Shown here: positions 38,301 to 50,400 of the stretch, piece after piece
How positions within the stretch are numbered: the stretch's first letter is position 1
How the letters are laid out: each line of letters starts with the position of its first letter
Notes under the pieces: generated by a model
The model's database searches: none
What the model saw: only the letters and a program-made list of their open reading frames with translations
Told to the model about the DNA's origin: nothing
Made by a program: the position numbers and the translations under genes
From: Colletes latitarsis
Taxonomy: Eukaryota; Arthropoda; Insecta; Hymenoptera; Colletidae
Length of the DNA: 64,000 nucleotides
NCBI RefSeq assembly: GCF_051014445.1
Contig: NW_027488368.1
Location: 26,076,001 to 26,140,000, forward strand
Reading direction: 5' to 3'

Positions 38301-41300
38301 TCAGGCTTATACTTTCGCATTTTTTGCATACTTATTAACCAGATCCCGGGCTTTTTCTGGTTTGAATCACGCAATAATGTCGTACCACTCTGAAACCGTC
38401 AATTAAACCTGGATTTGATCAATACTTTAGAGGATAACACCGTTTAGGTTTGTGTTAGTTCTGGCATTTGCAATCTTCTGGCTCATACCTTCGCATCATT
38501 CGCATACTTGAGTGGCCAGATCCTGGGTCTTTTTCTGGTTAGGATCACGTATTAGTGTGGTACCACACTGAAATAATCAATAAAACCTGGTTTCGATCAA
38601 TATTTTAAGGGATAACACCGGTTAGGTCTGTCTTAGGTCTGGTATTTGAAATCATCTGGCTCATACTTTCGCGTTTTTCGCATACTTGTTGGCCAGATCC
38701 CGGGCTTTTTCTGGTATGAATCACGTGGTAAAGTGGTACCACACTGAAACAGACAATTACACCTGGTTTCGATCAATATTTTAGGGAATAACAACGGTTA
38801 GGTCTGGGTTAGGTCTGGTATTTGCAATCATCTGGCTCATACTTTCGCATTTTTCGCATACTTGTTGGCCAGATCCTGGGCTTTTTGTGATCTGGATCAC
38901 GTAGTTATGTGGTACCACACCGAAACAGTCAATTAAACCTGGATTTGATCAATATTTTGGAGGATAACACCGTTTAGGTTTCTGTTAGGTCTGTTATTTG
39001 CAATCACCTACCTCAAACTTTCGCATTTTTCGCATACTTGAATGGCCAGATCCGGGGCTCTTTCTGGTTTGGATCACGTAGTAAAGTAGTAACACACTGA
39101 AACAGTCAATTAAACCTGGTTTCGATCAATATTTCAGAGGATAACACCGGTTAAGTCTGGGTTACGTCTGGTATTTGCTACCACCTGCCTCATACCTTCG
39201 CATCATTCGCACCCTTGTTGGCCAGATCCTGGGTCTTCTACTCGATAGGAGCACGTATTAATGTGGCACCACACTGCAATAGTCAACAAAACCTGGTTTC
39301 AATCAGTATATTAGAGGACAACACCGCTAAGGTTTGTGATAGGTCGGGTACTTGCAAACATCTGGCTCATGCTTTCGCATTTTTCGCATACTTGTTGGCC
39401 AGATCCCGGGCTTTTATCTGGTATGGATCACGTAGTAAAGTGGTACCACACTGAAACAGACAATTACACCTGGTTTCGATCAATATTTTAGGGGATAACA
39501 CCGGTTAGGTCTGGGTTAGGTCTGGTATTTGCAATCATCTGGCTCATACTTTCGCATTTTTCGCATACTTGTTGGCCAGATCCTGGGCTTTTTGTGATTT
39601 GGATCACGTAGTTATGTGGTGCCACACTGAAATAGTCAATTGAACCAGGATTCGAACAATATTTTGGAGGATAACACCGGTTAGGTCTGGGTACCGTCTG
39701 GTATATGCAATCACCTGCCACATTCTTTCGCTTTTATCGCATACTTGAGTGGCCAGATCCTGGGCTTTTGCTGGTTTGGATCACGTAGTAATGTGGTACC
39801 ACACTGAAACCGTCAGTTAATCCTGGATTCAATCAATACTTTAGAGGACAACAGCGCTTAGGTTTGTGATAGGTCGGGTACTTGCAAACATCTGGCTCAT
39901 ACTTTCGCATTTTTCGCATACTTGTTGGCCAGATCCCGGGCTTTTTCTGGTATGGATCACGTAGTAAAGTGCTACCACACTGAAACAGACAATTACACCT
40001 GGTTTCGATCAATATTTTAGGGGATAACACCGCTTAGGTTTGTGTTAGGTCGGGTACTTGCAATCACCAGCCACATTCTTTCGCATTTATCGCATACTTG
40101 TTGGCCAGGTCCTGCGCTTTTTCTGATTTGGATCAGGTAGTAATGTCGTACCACACCGAAGCAGTCAATTAAACCTGGATTCAATCAACACATTAGAGGA
40201 TAACGCCAGTTATGTCTGGGTTAGGTCTGGTATTTGCAATCATCTGCCTCATACGTTCGCATCTTTCGCATTCTTGTTGGCCAGATCCTGGGTTTGATTC
40301 TGGTTAGGATCACGCACTAATGTTGCGTCACACTGAAATAGTCAATTCAACCTGGATTCGATCAATATTTTAGAGACTAGCACCGGTTATGTCTGGGTTA
40401 CGTCTGTTATTTGCAATCATCTAGCTCATACTTTCGCATTTTTCGCATACTTGAATAGCCAGATCCTGGGCTTTTTCTATTTTGATCACGTAATAATGTG
40501 GTACCACACCGAAACATTCAATAAAACCTGGTTGCGATTCATATTTTAGAGGATAACGCCGTTCATGTCTGGGTTAGGTCTGGGATTTGCCCTCATCTGG
40601 CTCGTACTTTCGCATTTTTCGCATACTTGTCGGCCAGGTCCTGAGGTTTTCCTGGTTTGGATCACGCAATAATGTGGTACCACACTGAAACAGTCAATTA
40701 AACCAGGATTCGATCTATGCTTTAAAGGATAACACCGGTTAGGTTTCTGTTAGGTCTGTTATTTGCAATCATCTGCCTCAAACTTTCGCATTTTTCGCAT
40801 ACTTGAATGGCCAGATCCGGGGCTTTTTCTGGTTTGGATCACGTAGAAAAGTAGTAACACACTGAAACAGTCAATTAAAGCTGGTTTCGATCAATATTTC
40901 AGAGGATAACACCGGTTAAGTCTGGGTCACGTCTGGTATTTGCTATCACCTGCCTCATACCTTCGCATCTTTCGCAACCTTGTTGGCCAGATCCTGGGTC
41001 TTCTTCTCGATAGGAGCACGTATTAATGTGGTACCACACTGAAATAGTCAATAAAACCTGGTTTCAATCAGTATTTTAGCGGATAACACCGCTTAGGTCT
41101 GGGTTAGGTCACGTACTTGCAATCATCAGGCTTATACTTTCGCATTTATTGCATACTTGTTGGCCAGATCCCGGGCTTTTTCTAGTTTGGATCACGTAGT
41201 GATGTGGTGCCACACAAAAATAGTCAATTCAACCTGGTTTCGATCACTATTTTAGGGGATAACACCGGCTAGGTCTGGGTAAGTTCTGGTACTTGCAAAC

Positions 41301-42230
41301 ATCTGCCTCATACTTTCGCATTTTTCGCATACTTGTTGGCCAGATCCTGGCCTTTTTCTGGTTTGGATCACGTAGTAATGCGATACGACACCGAAACAGT
41401 CAATTAAACCTGGTTCCGATTAATATCTTAGAGGATAACGTCGGTTATGTCTGTGTTAGGTCTGGTATTTGCCCTTATCTGGCTCGTACTTTCCCATTTT
41501 TCGCATACTTGTTGGCCAGATCCTGGTTTTTTTCTGGTTTGGATCCCGTAGTAATGTGGTACCACACTGAAATAGTCAATAAAGGCTGGTTCCGATTAGT
41601 ATTTTAGAGGATAACGCTGGTTATGTCTGGGTAAGTTCTGGTATTTGCAATCATCTGGCTCATAATATCGCGTTTTTCGCATACTTGTTGGCCAGATCCT
41701 GGGTTATTTCTGGTTTGGATCACGTAGTAATGCGATACCACACCGCAACAGTCAATTAAACCTGGTTGCGATTAATATTTTAGAGGATAACGCCGGTTAT
41801 GTCTCGGTTAGGTCTCGGATTTGCCCTCATCTGGCTCATACTTTCGCGTCTTCCGCGTACTTGTTGGCCAGATCCTGGGTTTCTTTCTGGTTAGAATCAC
41901 GTATTAATGCGGTGCCACACAGAAATAGTCAATTCAACCTGGAATCGATGAATATTTTGGAGGATGAAACCGGTTAGGTCTGGGTTGCCTCTGGTATTTG
42001 CAATCATCTGCCTCATAGTTTCGCATCTTTCGCAAACTTGCTGGCCAGATCCTGGGTTTTGTTCTGGTTAGGATCACGTATTAATGTGGTACCACACTGA
42101 AATATAATCAATAAAACCTGGTTCCGATTAATATTTTACAGGAGAACGCCGGTTATGCATGGGTTAGGTCTTGTATTTGCCATCATCTAGCTCATACTTT
42201 CGCATTTTTCGCATAAATGAATAGCCAGAT
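35365..42230. repeat. Block B2 (about 6.9 kb), tandem copy of B1 with one internal deletion
   Basis: B2 follows B1 at +7,776 bp (27,678/35,454, 28,787/36,563) up to 37,338. It then jumps forward 965 bp and follows at +6,811 (31,105/37,916, 32,404/39,215, 33,022/39,833). It ends abruptly at 42,230 in an out-of-register join to D. Private changes include TGGGTGTTTTTC near 35,600 and CACGTTATAAAG near 36,328. Confidence 0.86.
37331..37348. other. Out-of-register deletion junction inside B2
   Basis: The join reads TTCCGCAT, then GC, then ATTAAGCCTGG. The left half corresponds to 29,562 in B1 and the right half to about 30,531. B1 and B3 (near 49,728) are both intact here, so the deletion arose in B2. 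The 965-bp loss is about 5.5 monomers and leaves one monomer about 80 bp short. The two extra bases and lack of matching flanks suggest end joining and not homologous exchange. Confidence 0.85.
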
Positions 42231-42240
42231 ATAGGATAAC
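42221..42240. other. Out-of-register junction B2 to D
   Basis: ATAGCCAGAT (B end, compare 54,872-54,881) is joined directly to ATAGGATAACGCTGG (compare about 27,023). A normal monomer has about 83 bp more between these landmarks. Only one base (T) is shared at the join. This is the second half-monomer break in the window. Confidence 0.85.
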
Positions 42241-43011
42241 GCTGGTTATGTCTGGGTTGTGTCTGGTATTTGCAATCATCTTGCTCATACTTTCGCATTT
42301 TTCGCATACTAGATGGTCAGATCCTGGGCTTTTTCTGGCTTCGATCACATAGTGATGTGGTACCACACTGGAGCAGTCAGTTAAACCTGGTTCCGATTAA
42401 TATTTTAGAGGATAACGCCAGTTATGTCTGGGTTAGTTCTGATATTTGGAATCATCTGCCTCATAGTTTCGCATCTTTCGCATACTTGTTGGCCAGATCC
42501 TCGGGTTTTCTCTGGTTAGGATCAGGTAGTAATGTGGTACCACCCTGTAGCAGTCAATTAAACCTGGCTCCGATTAATATTTTAGAGGATAACGCCGGTT
42601 ATGTCTGGGTTAGTTCTGGTATTTGCAATCATCTGGCTCATACTTTCGTATTTTTCTCTTACTTGTTGGCCAGTGCCTGGGTTTTCTCTGGTTTGGATCA
42701 CGTAATAAAGTGGTACCACACTTAAACAGTCAATGGAACCTGGTTCTGATTAATACTTTAGAGGATATCGCCGGTTACGTCTGGGTTAGGTCTGGTATTT
42801 CCAATCATCTGCCTCATAATTTCGCATTTTTCGCATTCTTGTTGGCCACATCCTGGGTTTTTTTTGGTTAGGATCACGTATTAATGTGGTGCCACACAGA
42901 AACAATCAATTCAACCTGGATTCGATCAATATTATAGAGGATAACACCGGTTATATCTGGGTTACGTCTGGTATTCGCAATCATCTGGCTAACACTTTCG
43001 CATTTTTCGCA
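42231..43011. repeat. Block D, copy of 27,023-27,802
   Basis: D follows the C1/B1 boundary region at +15,208 bp (27,062/42,270, 27,415/42,623, 27,678/42,886). It therefore carries the C end and the first monomers of a B block. Near 43,010 it passes to the E segment at CGCAAACTTGAGTGGCC. The first half of its first monomer is missing because of the 42,230 junction. Confidence 0.84.
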
Positions 43012-43738
43012 AACTTGAGTGGCCAGATCCTGGGCTTTTTCTGGATTGGATCACGTAGTAATGTGGTACCACACTGAAATAGTCACCAGAACCTGGTTCC
43101 GATTAATATTTTTGAGGATAACACCGGTTATGCCTGGGTAACGTCTGGTATTTGCAATCATCTGGCTAATACTTTCGCATTTTTCGCATTCTTGTTGGCC
43201 AGATCCTGTGTTTTTTTTTGGTTAGGATCACGTAATAATGTGGTACCACACAGAAGTAGTCAATTCATCCTGGATTCGATCAATATTTTAGAGGATAACA
43301 CCAGTTATGTCTGGGTTACGTCTGGTATTCGCAATCATCTGCCTCATGCTTTCGCATTTTTCGCATACTTGTTGGCCAGATCCTGGGCTTTTACTGATTT
43401 TGATGACGTATTAATGTGGTACCACACAGAAATAGTCAATTCAACCTGGATTCGATCAATATTTTAGAGGATAACACCAGTTATGTCTGGGTTACGTCTG
43501 GTATTCGCAATCATCTGGCTCATACTTTCGCATTTTTCGCATTCTTGTTGGCCAGATCCTAGGTTTTGTTCTGGTTAGGATCACGTATTAATGTGTTACC
43601 ACACTGAAATATAATCAATAAAACCTGGTTCCGGTTAGTATTTTAGAGGAGAACGCCGGTTATGCATGGGTTAGGTCTTGTATTTACCATCATCTAGCTT
43701 ATACTTTCGCATTTTTCGCGTACTTGAATAGCCAGGTC
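43012..43738. repeat. Block E2, third copy of the E segment
   Basis: This copy matches 21,612-22,330 and 23,024-23,732, and it keeps the unpatched ATGCATGGG-class monomer near 43,660. It runs into C2 exactly as E1b runs into C1 (GGGCTTTTTCTGTTTTGG), so the E-C order was copied as a unit. Confidence 0.85.
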
Positions 43739-46700
43739 CTGGGCTTTTTCTGTTTTGGATCACGTAGTAATGTGTTACCACACTGTAACAGTGAACTAAA
43801 CCTGGTTCCGATTAATATTTTAGAGGATAACGCCGGTTATGTCTGGGATAGGTCTGGTATTTGCCATCATCTAGCTCATACTGTCGCATCCATCGCATAC
43901 TTGAATGGCCAGATCCTAGGTTTTTTTCTGTTTAGGATCACGTATTAATGTGGTGCCACACTGAAATAGTCAATTCAACCTGTATTCGATCAATATTTTA
44001 CAGGATAACACCGGTTAGGTCTGGGTTGCGTCTGGTATTTGCAATCATCTGCCTCATACTTTCGCATTTTTCGCATACTAGTAGGTCAGATCCTGGGCTT
44101 TTTCTGGCTTGGATCACGTAGTGATGTTGTACCACACTGAAGCGGTCAATTAAACCTGGTTCCGATCAATATTTTGGAGGATAACACCGGTTAGGTCTGG
44201 GTTACGTCTGGTATTTGCAATCATCTTGCTCATACTTTCGCATTTTTCGCATACTTGAATGGCCAGATCCTGGGTTTTGTTCTGGTTAGGATCACGTATT
44301 AATGTGGTACCAACCTGAAATATAATCAATAAAACCTGGTTCCGGTGAGTATTTTATAGGAAAACGCCGGTTATGCATGGGTTAGGTCTTGTATTTGCCA
44401 TCATCTAGCTCGTACTTCTGTATTTTTCGCTTACGTGTTGGCCACATCCTGGGAATTCTGTGGTTTGTATCACGTAGTAATGTGGTACCACACTGAAATA
44501 GTCAATAAAACCTAGTTCCGATTAATATTTTAGAGGAGAACGCCAGTTATGTCTGGATTAGGTCTGGTATTTGCCATCATCCAGCTCATACTTTCGAATT
44601 TTTTTCATACTTGAATGGTCAGATCCTGGGCTTTCTCTGGTTTGGATCACGTAATAAAGTGGTACCACTCTTAAACAGTCAAGTAATCCTAGTTTCGATC
44701 AATATTTTGGAGGGTAACACCGGTTAAGTCTGGGTTACGTCTGGTATTCGCAATCATCCGGCACATACTATCGCATTTATCGCAATCTGGTTGGCCAGAT
44801 CCTGGTTTTTTTTCAGGTTACTATCACGTATTAATGCGGTGCCACACAGAAATAGTCAATTCAACCTGGATTCGATCAATATTTTAGAGGATAACACCGG
44901 CTATGTCTGGGTTACGTCTGGTATTCGCAATCATCCGGCACATACTATCGCATTTATCGCAATCTGGTTGGCCAGATCCTGGTTTTTTTTCAGGTTAGTA
45001 TGACGTATTAATGCGGTGCCACACAGAAATAGTCAATTCAACCTGGATTCGATCAATATTTTAGCGGATAACACCGGTAATGTCTGGGTACGTCTGGTAT
45101 TCGAAATCATCTGGCTCATACTTTCGCATTTTTCGCATTCTAGATGGTCAGATCCTGGGCTTATTCTGGTTTGGATCACGTAGTGATGTGGTACCACACG
45201 GAAGCAGTCAATTAAACCTGGTTCCGAAAAATATTTTAGAGGATATCGCCGGTTATGTCTGGGTTAGTTCTGGTATTTGCAATCATCAGGCTCATACTTT
45301 CGTATTTTTCGCTTACTTGTTGGCTAGATCCAGGGTTTTCTCTGGTTTGCATCACGTAGTAATGTGGTACCACACCGAAACAGTCAATTAAAACAGGTTC
45401 CGATCAATATTTTGGAGGATAACACCGGTTACGTCTGGGTTAATTCTGGTATTTGCTATCATCTTGCTCATACTTTCGCATTTTTCGCATACTTGAATGG
45501 CCTGATCCTGGGTTTTTTCTGTTTTGGGTCACGTAGTAATGTGTTACCACACTGTAACAGTGAACTAAACCTGGTTCCGATTAATGTTTTACAGGATAAC
45601 GCCGGCTATGTCTGGGTTAGGTCTGGTATTTGCCATCATCTAGCTCATATTTTCGCATCTTTCGCATACTTGAAAGGCCAGATCGTAGGTTTTTTTCTGG
45701 TTAGTATCACGTATTAATGTGGTTCCACACTGGAATATAATCAATAAAACCTGGTTCCGACTAATATTTTAGAGAATATCGCCAGTTATGTCTGTGTTAC
45801 GACTGGTATTTGCCATAATCTAACTCATACTTTCGCATCCTTCGCATACTTGAATGGCCAGATCCTGGGTTTTGTTCTGGTTAGGGCCACGTATTAATGT
45901 GGTGCCACACCGAAATAGTCAATTCAACCTGTAGTTCATCAATATTTTAGAGGATGACACCGGTTAGTTCTGGGTTGCGTCTGGTATTTGCAATCATCTT
46001 GCCTCATACTTTCGCATCTTTCGCATTCCTGTAGGCCAGCTCCTGGGTTTTTTATGATTTGGATCAAGTAGTAACGTGGTACCACACTGAAGCAGTCAAA
46101 TAAACCTGCTCCCGATTAATATTTTAGAGGATAACGCCGGTTATGTCTGGGTTAGTTCTGGTATTTGCAATCATCTGGTTCATACTTTCGCATTTTTCGC
46201 ATACTTGAATGGCCTGATCCTGGTCTTTTTCGGGCTTGGATCACGTAGTGATGTGGTATCACACTGAAGCAGTCAATCAAACCTGGTTCCGATTAATATT
46301 TTAGAGGATAACGCCAGTTATGTCTGGGTTAGTTCTAGTATTTGCAATCATCTGGCTCATACTTTCGCATTTTTCGCTTACTTGTTGGCCTGATCCTCGG
46401 TTTTTTCTGGATTGGATCACGTATTAATGCGGTGCCACAATGAAATAGTAAATGAAACCTGTATTCGATGAATATTTTAGAGGGTGACACCGGTTAGGTC
46501 TGGGTTGCGTCAGGTATTTGCAATCATCTGCCTCATACTTTCGCAGTTTTCGCATACTTGTTGGCCAGATCCTGGATTTTGTTCTGGTTAGGATCACGTA
46601 TTAATGTGGTACCACACTGGAATATAATCACTAAAAACTGGTTCCGACTAATATTTTAGAGAATAACGCCAGTTATGTCTGGGTTACGTCTGGTATTTGC

Positions 46701-47409
46701 CATCATCTAGCTCATACTTTCGCATCTTTCGCATACTTGAATGGCCAGATCCTTGGTTTTTTTTCTGGTTAGGGCCACGTATTAATGTGGTGCCACACCG
46801 ATACAGTCAATTCAACCAGGTTGCGATTAATATTTTATAGGATAACGCTGGTTATGTCTGGGTTGTGTCTGGTATTTGCAATCATCTTGCTTATACTTTC
46901 GCATTTTTCGCATACTAGATGGTCAGATCCTGGGCTTTTTCTGACTTCGATCACATAGTGATGTGGTACCACACTGGAGCAGTCAGTTAAACCTGGTTCC
47001 GATTAATATTTTAGAAGATAACGCCAGTTATGTCTGGGTTAGTTCTGGTATTTGGAATCATCTGCCTCATAGTTTCGCATCTTTCGCATACTTGTTGGCC
47101 AGATCCTCGGGTTTTCTCTGGTTAGGATCAGGTAGTAATGTGGTACCACCCTGTAGCAGTCAATTAAACCTGGCTCCGATTAATATTTTAGAGGATAACG
47201 CCGGTTATGTCTGGGTTAGTTCTGGTATTTGCAATCATCTGGCTCATACTTTCGTATTTTTCTCTTACTTGTTGGCCAGTGCCTGGGTTTTCTCTGGTTT
47301 GGATCACGTAATAAAGTGGTACCACACTTAAACAGTCAATGGAACCTGGTTCTGATTAATACTTTAGAGGATATCGCCGGTTACGTCTGGGTTAGGTCTG
47401 GTATTTCCA
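43720..47409. repeat. Block C2 (about 3.7 kb), copy of C1
   Basis: C2 follows C1 with one extra monomer at about 44,800-45,000 and two fewer near 46,785, where GTGCCACACTGAAATAG of C1 (26,623) is replaced by GTGCCACACCGATACAG (C1 26,977). Apart from these, only scattered single-base differences were noticed, for example CCGGCGAG (24,354) against CCGGTGAG (44,342). Confidence 0.84.
44770..45060. repeat. Local single-monomer tandem duplication in C2
   Basis: The CATCCGGCACATACTATCG monomer occurs once in C1 (near 24,768) but twice in a row in C2 (near 44,755 and 44,932), about 177 bp apart. The two C2 copies are nearly identical (GGTTACTATC against GGTTAGTATG), so the duplication is recent. 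Confidence 0.82.
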
Positions 47410-50400
47410 ATCATCTGCCTCATAATTTCGCATTTTTCGCATTCTTGTTGGCCACATCCTGGGTTTTTTTTGGTTAGGACCACGTATTAATGTGGTGCCA
47501 CACAGAAACAATCAATTCAACCTGGATTCGATCAATATTATAGAGGATAACACCGGTTATATCTGGGTTACGTCTGGTATTCGCAATCATCTGGCTCACA
47601 CTTTCGCATTTTTCGCATTCTTGTCAGCCAGATCCTGGGTTTTTTCTGGTTAGGATCACGTATTAATGTGGTGCCAGACAGAAATAGTCAATTCCACCTG
47701 GATTCGATTAATATTTTAGAGGATAACACCGCTCGTGAGTGGGCTACGTCTGGAATTTGCAATCATCAGCCTCATACTTTCGCACTTTTCGCATACTTGA
47801 ATGGCCAGATCCTGGGTTTTTTTCTGGTTAGGATCACGTATTAATATGATGCCACACTGAAATAGTCAATTCAACCTGTATTCGATCATTATTTTAGAGG
47901 ATGACACCGGTTAGGTCTGGGTTGCGTCTGGTATTTGCAATCATCTTGCTCATACTTTCGCATTTTTCGCTTACTTGTTGGCCAGATCCTGGGTTTTCTC
48001 TGGTTTGTATCACGGTGTAATGTGGTACCACACCGAAACAGTCAATTCAACCAGGTTGCGATTAATATTTTATAGGATTATGCCGGTTATGTCTGGGTTG
48101 TGTCTGGTATTTGCAATCATCTTGCTCATACATTCGCATTTTTAGCATACTTGAATGGCCTGATCCTGGGTTTTTTTCTGGTTAGAATCACGTATTAATG
48201 CGGTGCCACACTGAAATAGTCAACAAAACCTGTATTCGATCATTATTTTAGAGGATGACACCGGTTAGGTCTGGGTTGCGTCTGGTATTTGCAATCATCT
48301 GCCTTAAGCTTTCGCATTTTCGCATACTTGTTGGACAGATCCTGGGGTTTTCTTATGGTTAGGATCACGTATTAATGTGGTGCCACACGGAAATAATAAA
48401 TTCAACCTGGATTCGATCACTATTTTAGAGGATAACACCGGTAATGTCTGGGTACGTCTGGTATTCGCAATCATCTGGCTCATACTTTCGCATTTTTCGC
48501 ATACTAGATGGTCAGATCCTGGGCTTTTTCTGGCTTCGATCACATAGTGATGTGGTACCACACTGGAGCAGTCAGTTAAACCTGGTTCCGATTAATATTT
48601 TAGAGGATAACGCCGGTTATGTCTGGGTTAGTTCTGGTATTTGCAATCATCTGGCTCATACTTTCGTATTTTTCTCTTACTTGTTGGCCAGTTCCTGGGT
48701 TTTCTCTGGTTTGTATCACGTAGTAATGTGGTACCACACTGAAATAGTCAATAAAACCTAGTAGCGATTAATATTTTAGAGGAGAACGCCGGTTATGTCT
48801 GGATTAGGTCTGGTATTTGCCATCATCTAGCTCATACTTTCGAATTTTTTCATACTTGAATGACAAGATCCTGGGCTTTATCTGGTTTGGATCACGTAAT
48901 AAAGTGGTACCACACTTAAACAGTCAAGTAATCCTGGTTTCGATCAATATTTTGGAGGATAACACCGGTTAGGTCTGGGTTACGTCTGGTATTTGCCATC
49001 ATCTAGCTCATACTCTCGCCTTTTTCGCATACTTCAATGGCCAGATCCTGGGCTCTTTCTGGTTTGAATCACGTAGTAATGTGGTACCACACTGAAATAG
49101 TCAATGGAACCTGTATTCGATCATTATTTTAGAGGATGACACCGGTTAGGTCTGGGTTGCGTCTGGTATTTGCAATCATCTGCCTTAAGCTTTCGCATTT
49201 TTCGCATACTTGTTGGCCAGATCCTGGGGTTTTTTTATGGTTAGGATCACGTAGTAAAGTGGTACCACACAAAAACAGACAATTAAACCTGGATTCGATC
49301 AATATTTTGCAGGATAACACCGTTTAGGCTTGTGTTAAGTCTGGTATTTGCAATAATCTGGCTCATACTTTCGCAATCTTCGCATACTTGTTGGCCAGGT
49401 CCTGTGTTTGATTCTGGTTAGGATCACGACTAATGTGGCGTCACACTGAAATAGTCAATTCAACCTGGATTCGATCAATATTTTAGAGAATATCACCGGT
49501 TATGTTTGAGTTACGTCTGGTGTTCGCAATCATCTGGCTCATACTTTCGCATTTTTCGCATACTTGTTGGCCAGATCCTGGGTTTGATTCTGGTTAGGAT
49601 CACGACTAATGTGGCGTCACACTGAAATAGTCAATTCAACCTGGATTCGATCAATATTTTAGAGAATAACACCGGTTATGTTTGAGTTACGTCTGGTGTT
49701 CGCAATCATCTGGCTCATACTTCCGCATTTTTCGCATACTTGTTGGCCTGATCCTGGGTTCTTTTCTGGTTAGGATCACGTATTAATGTGCTACCACACT
49801 GAAATAGTCAATAAAACCTGGTTCCGTTTAATATATTAGAGGATAACGCCGGTTAGGTCTGGGTTGCGTCTGGTATTTGTAATCATCTGCCTGATACTTT
49901 CGCATTTTTCGCTTACTTGTTGGCCAGATCCTGGGTTTTGTTCTGGTTACGATCACGTATTAATGTGGTACTACACTGAAATATAATCAATTAAACCTGG
50001 TTCCGAATAATATTTTAGAGGAGAACGCCGGTTATGCATGGGTTAGGTGTTGTATTTGCCATATTCTAGCTCATACTTTCGCATTTTTCGCATACTTGAA
50101 TAGCCAGATCATGGGCTTTACCTGTTTTGGATCACGTAGTAATGTGGTGTCACACTGAAATAGTCAATTCAACCTGTATTCGATCAATATTTTAGAGGAT
50201 GACACCGGTTAGGTCTGGGTTGCGTCTGGTATTTGCAATCATCTGCCTCATACTTTCGCATCTTTCGCATTCCTGTAGGCCAGATCCTGGCTTTTTGTGA
50301 TTTGGATCAGGTAGTTATGTGGTACCGCACTGAAGCAGTCAAATAATCCAGCTTCCGATTAATATTGTAGACGATAACACCGGTTAGGTCTGGGTTACGT

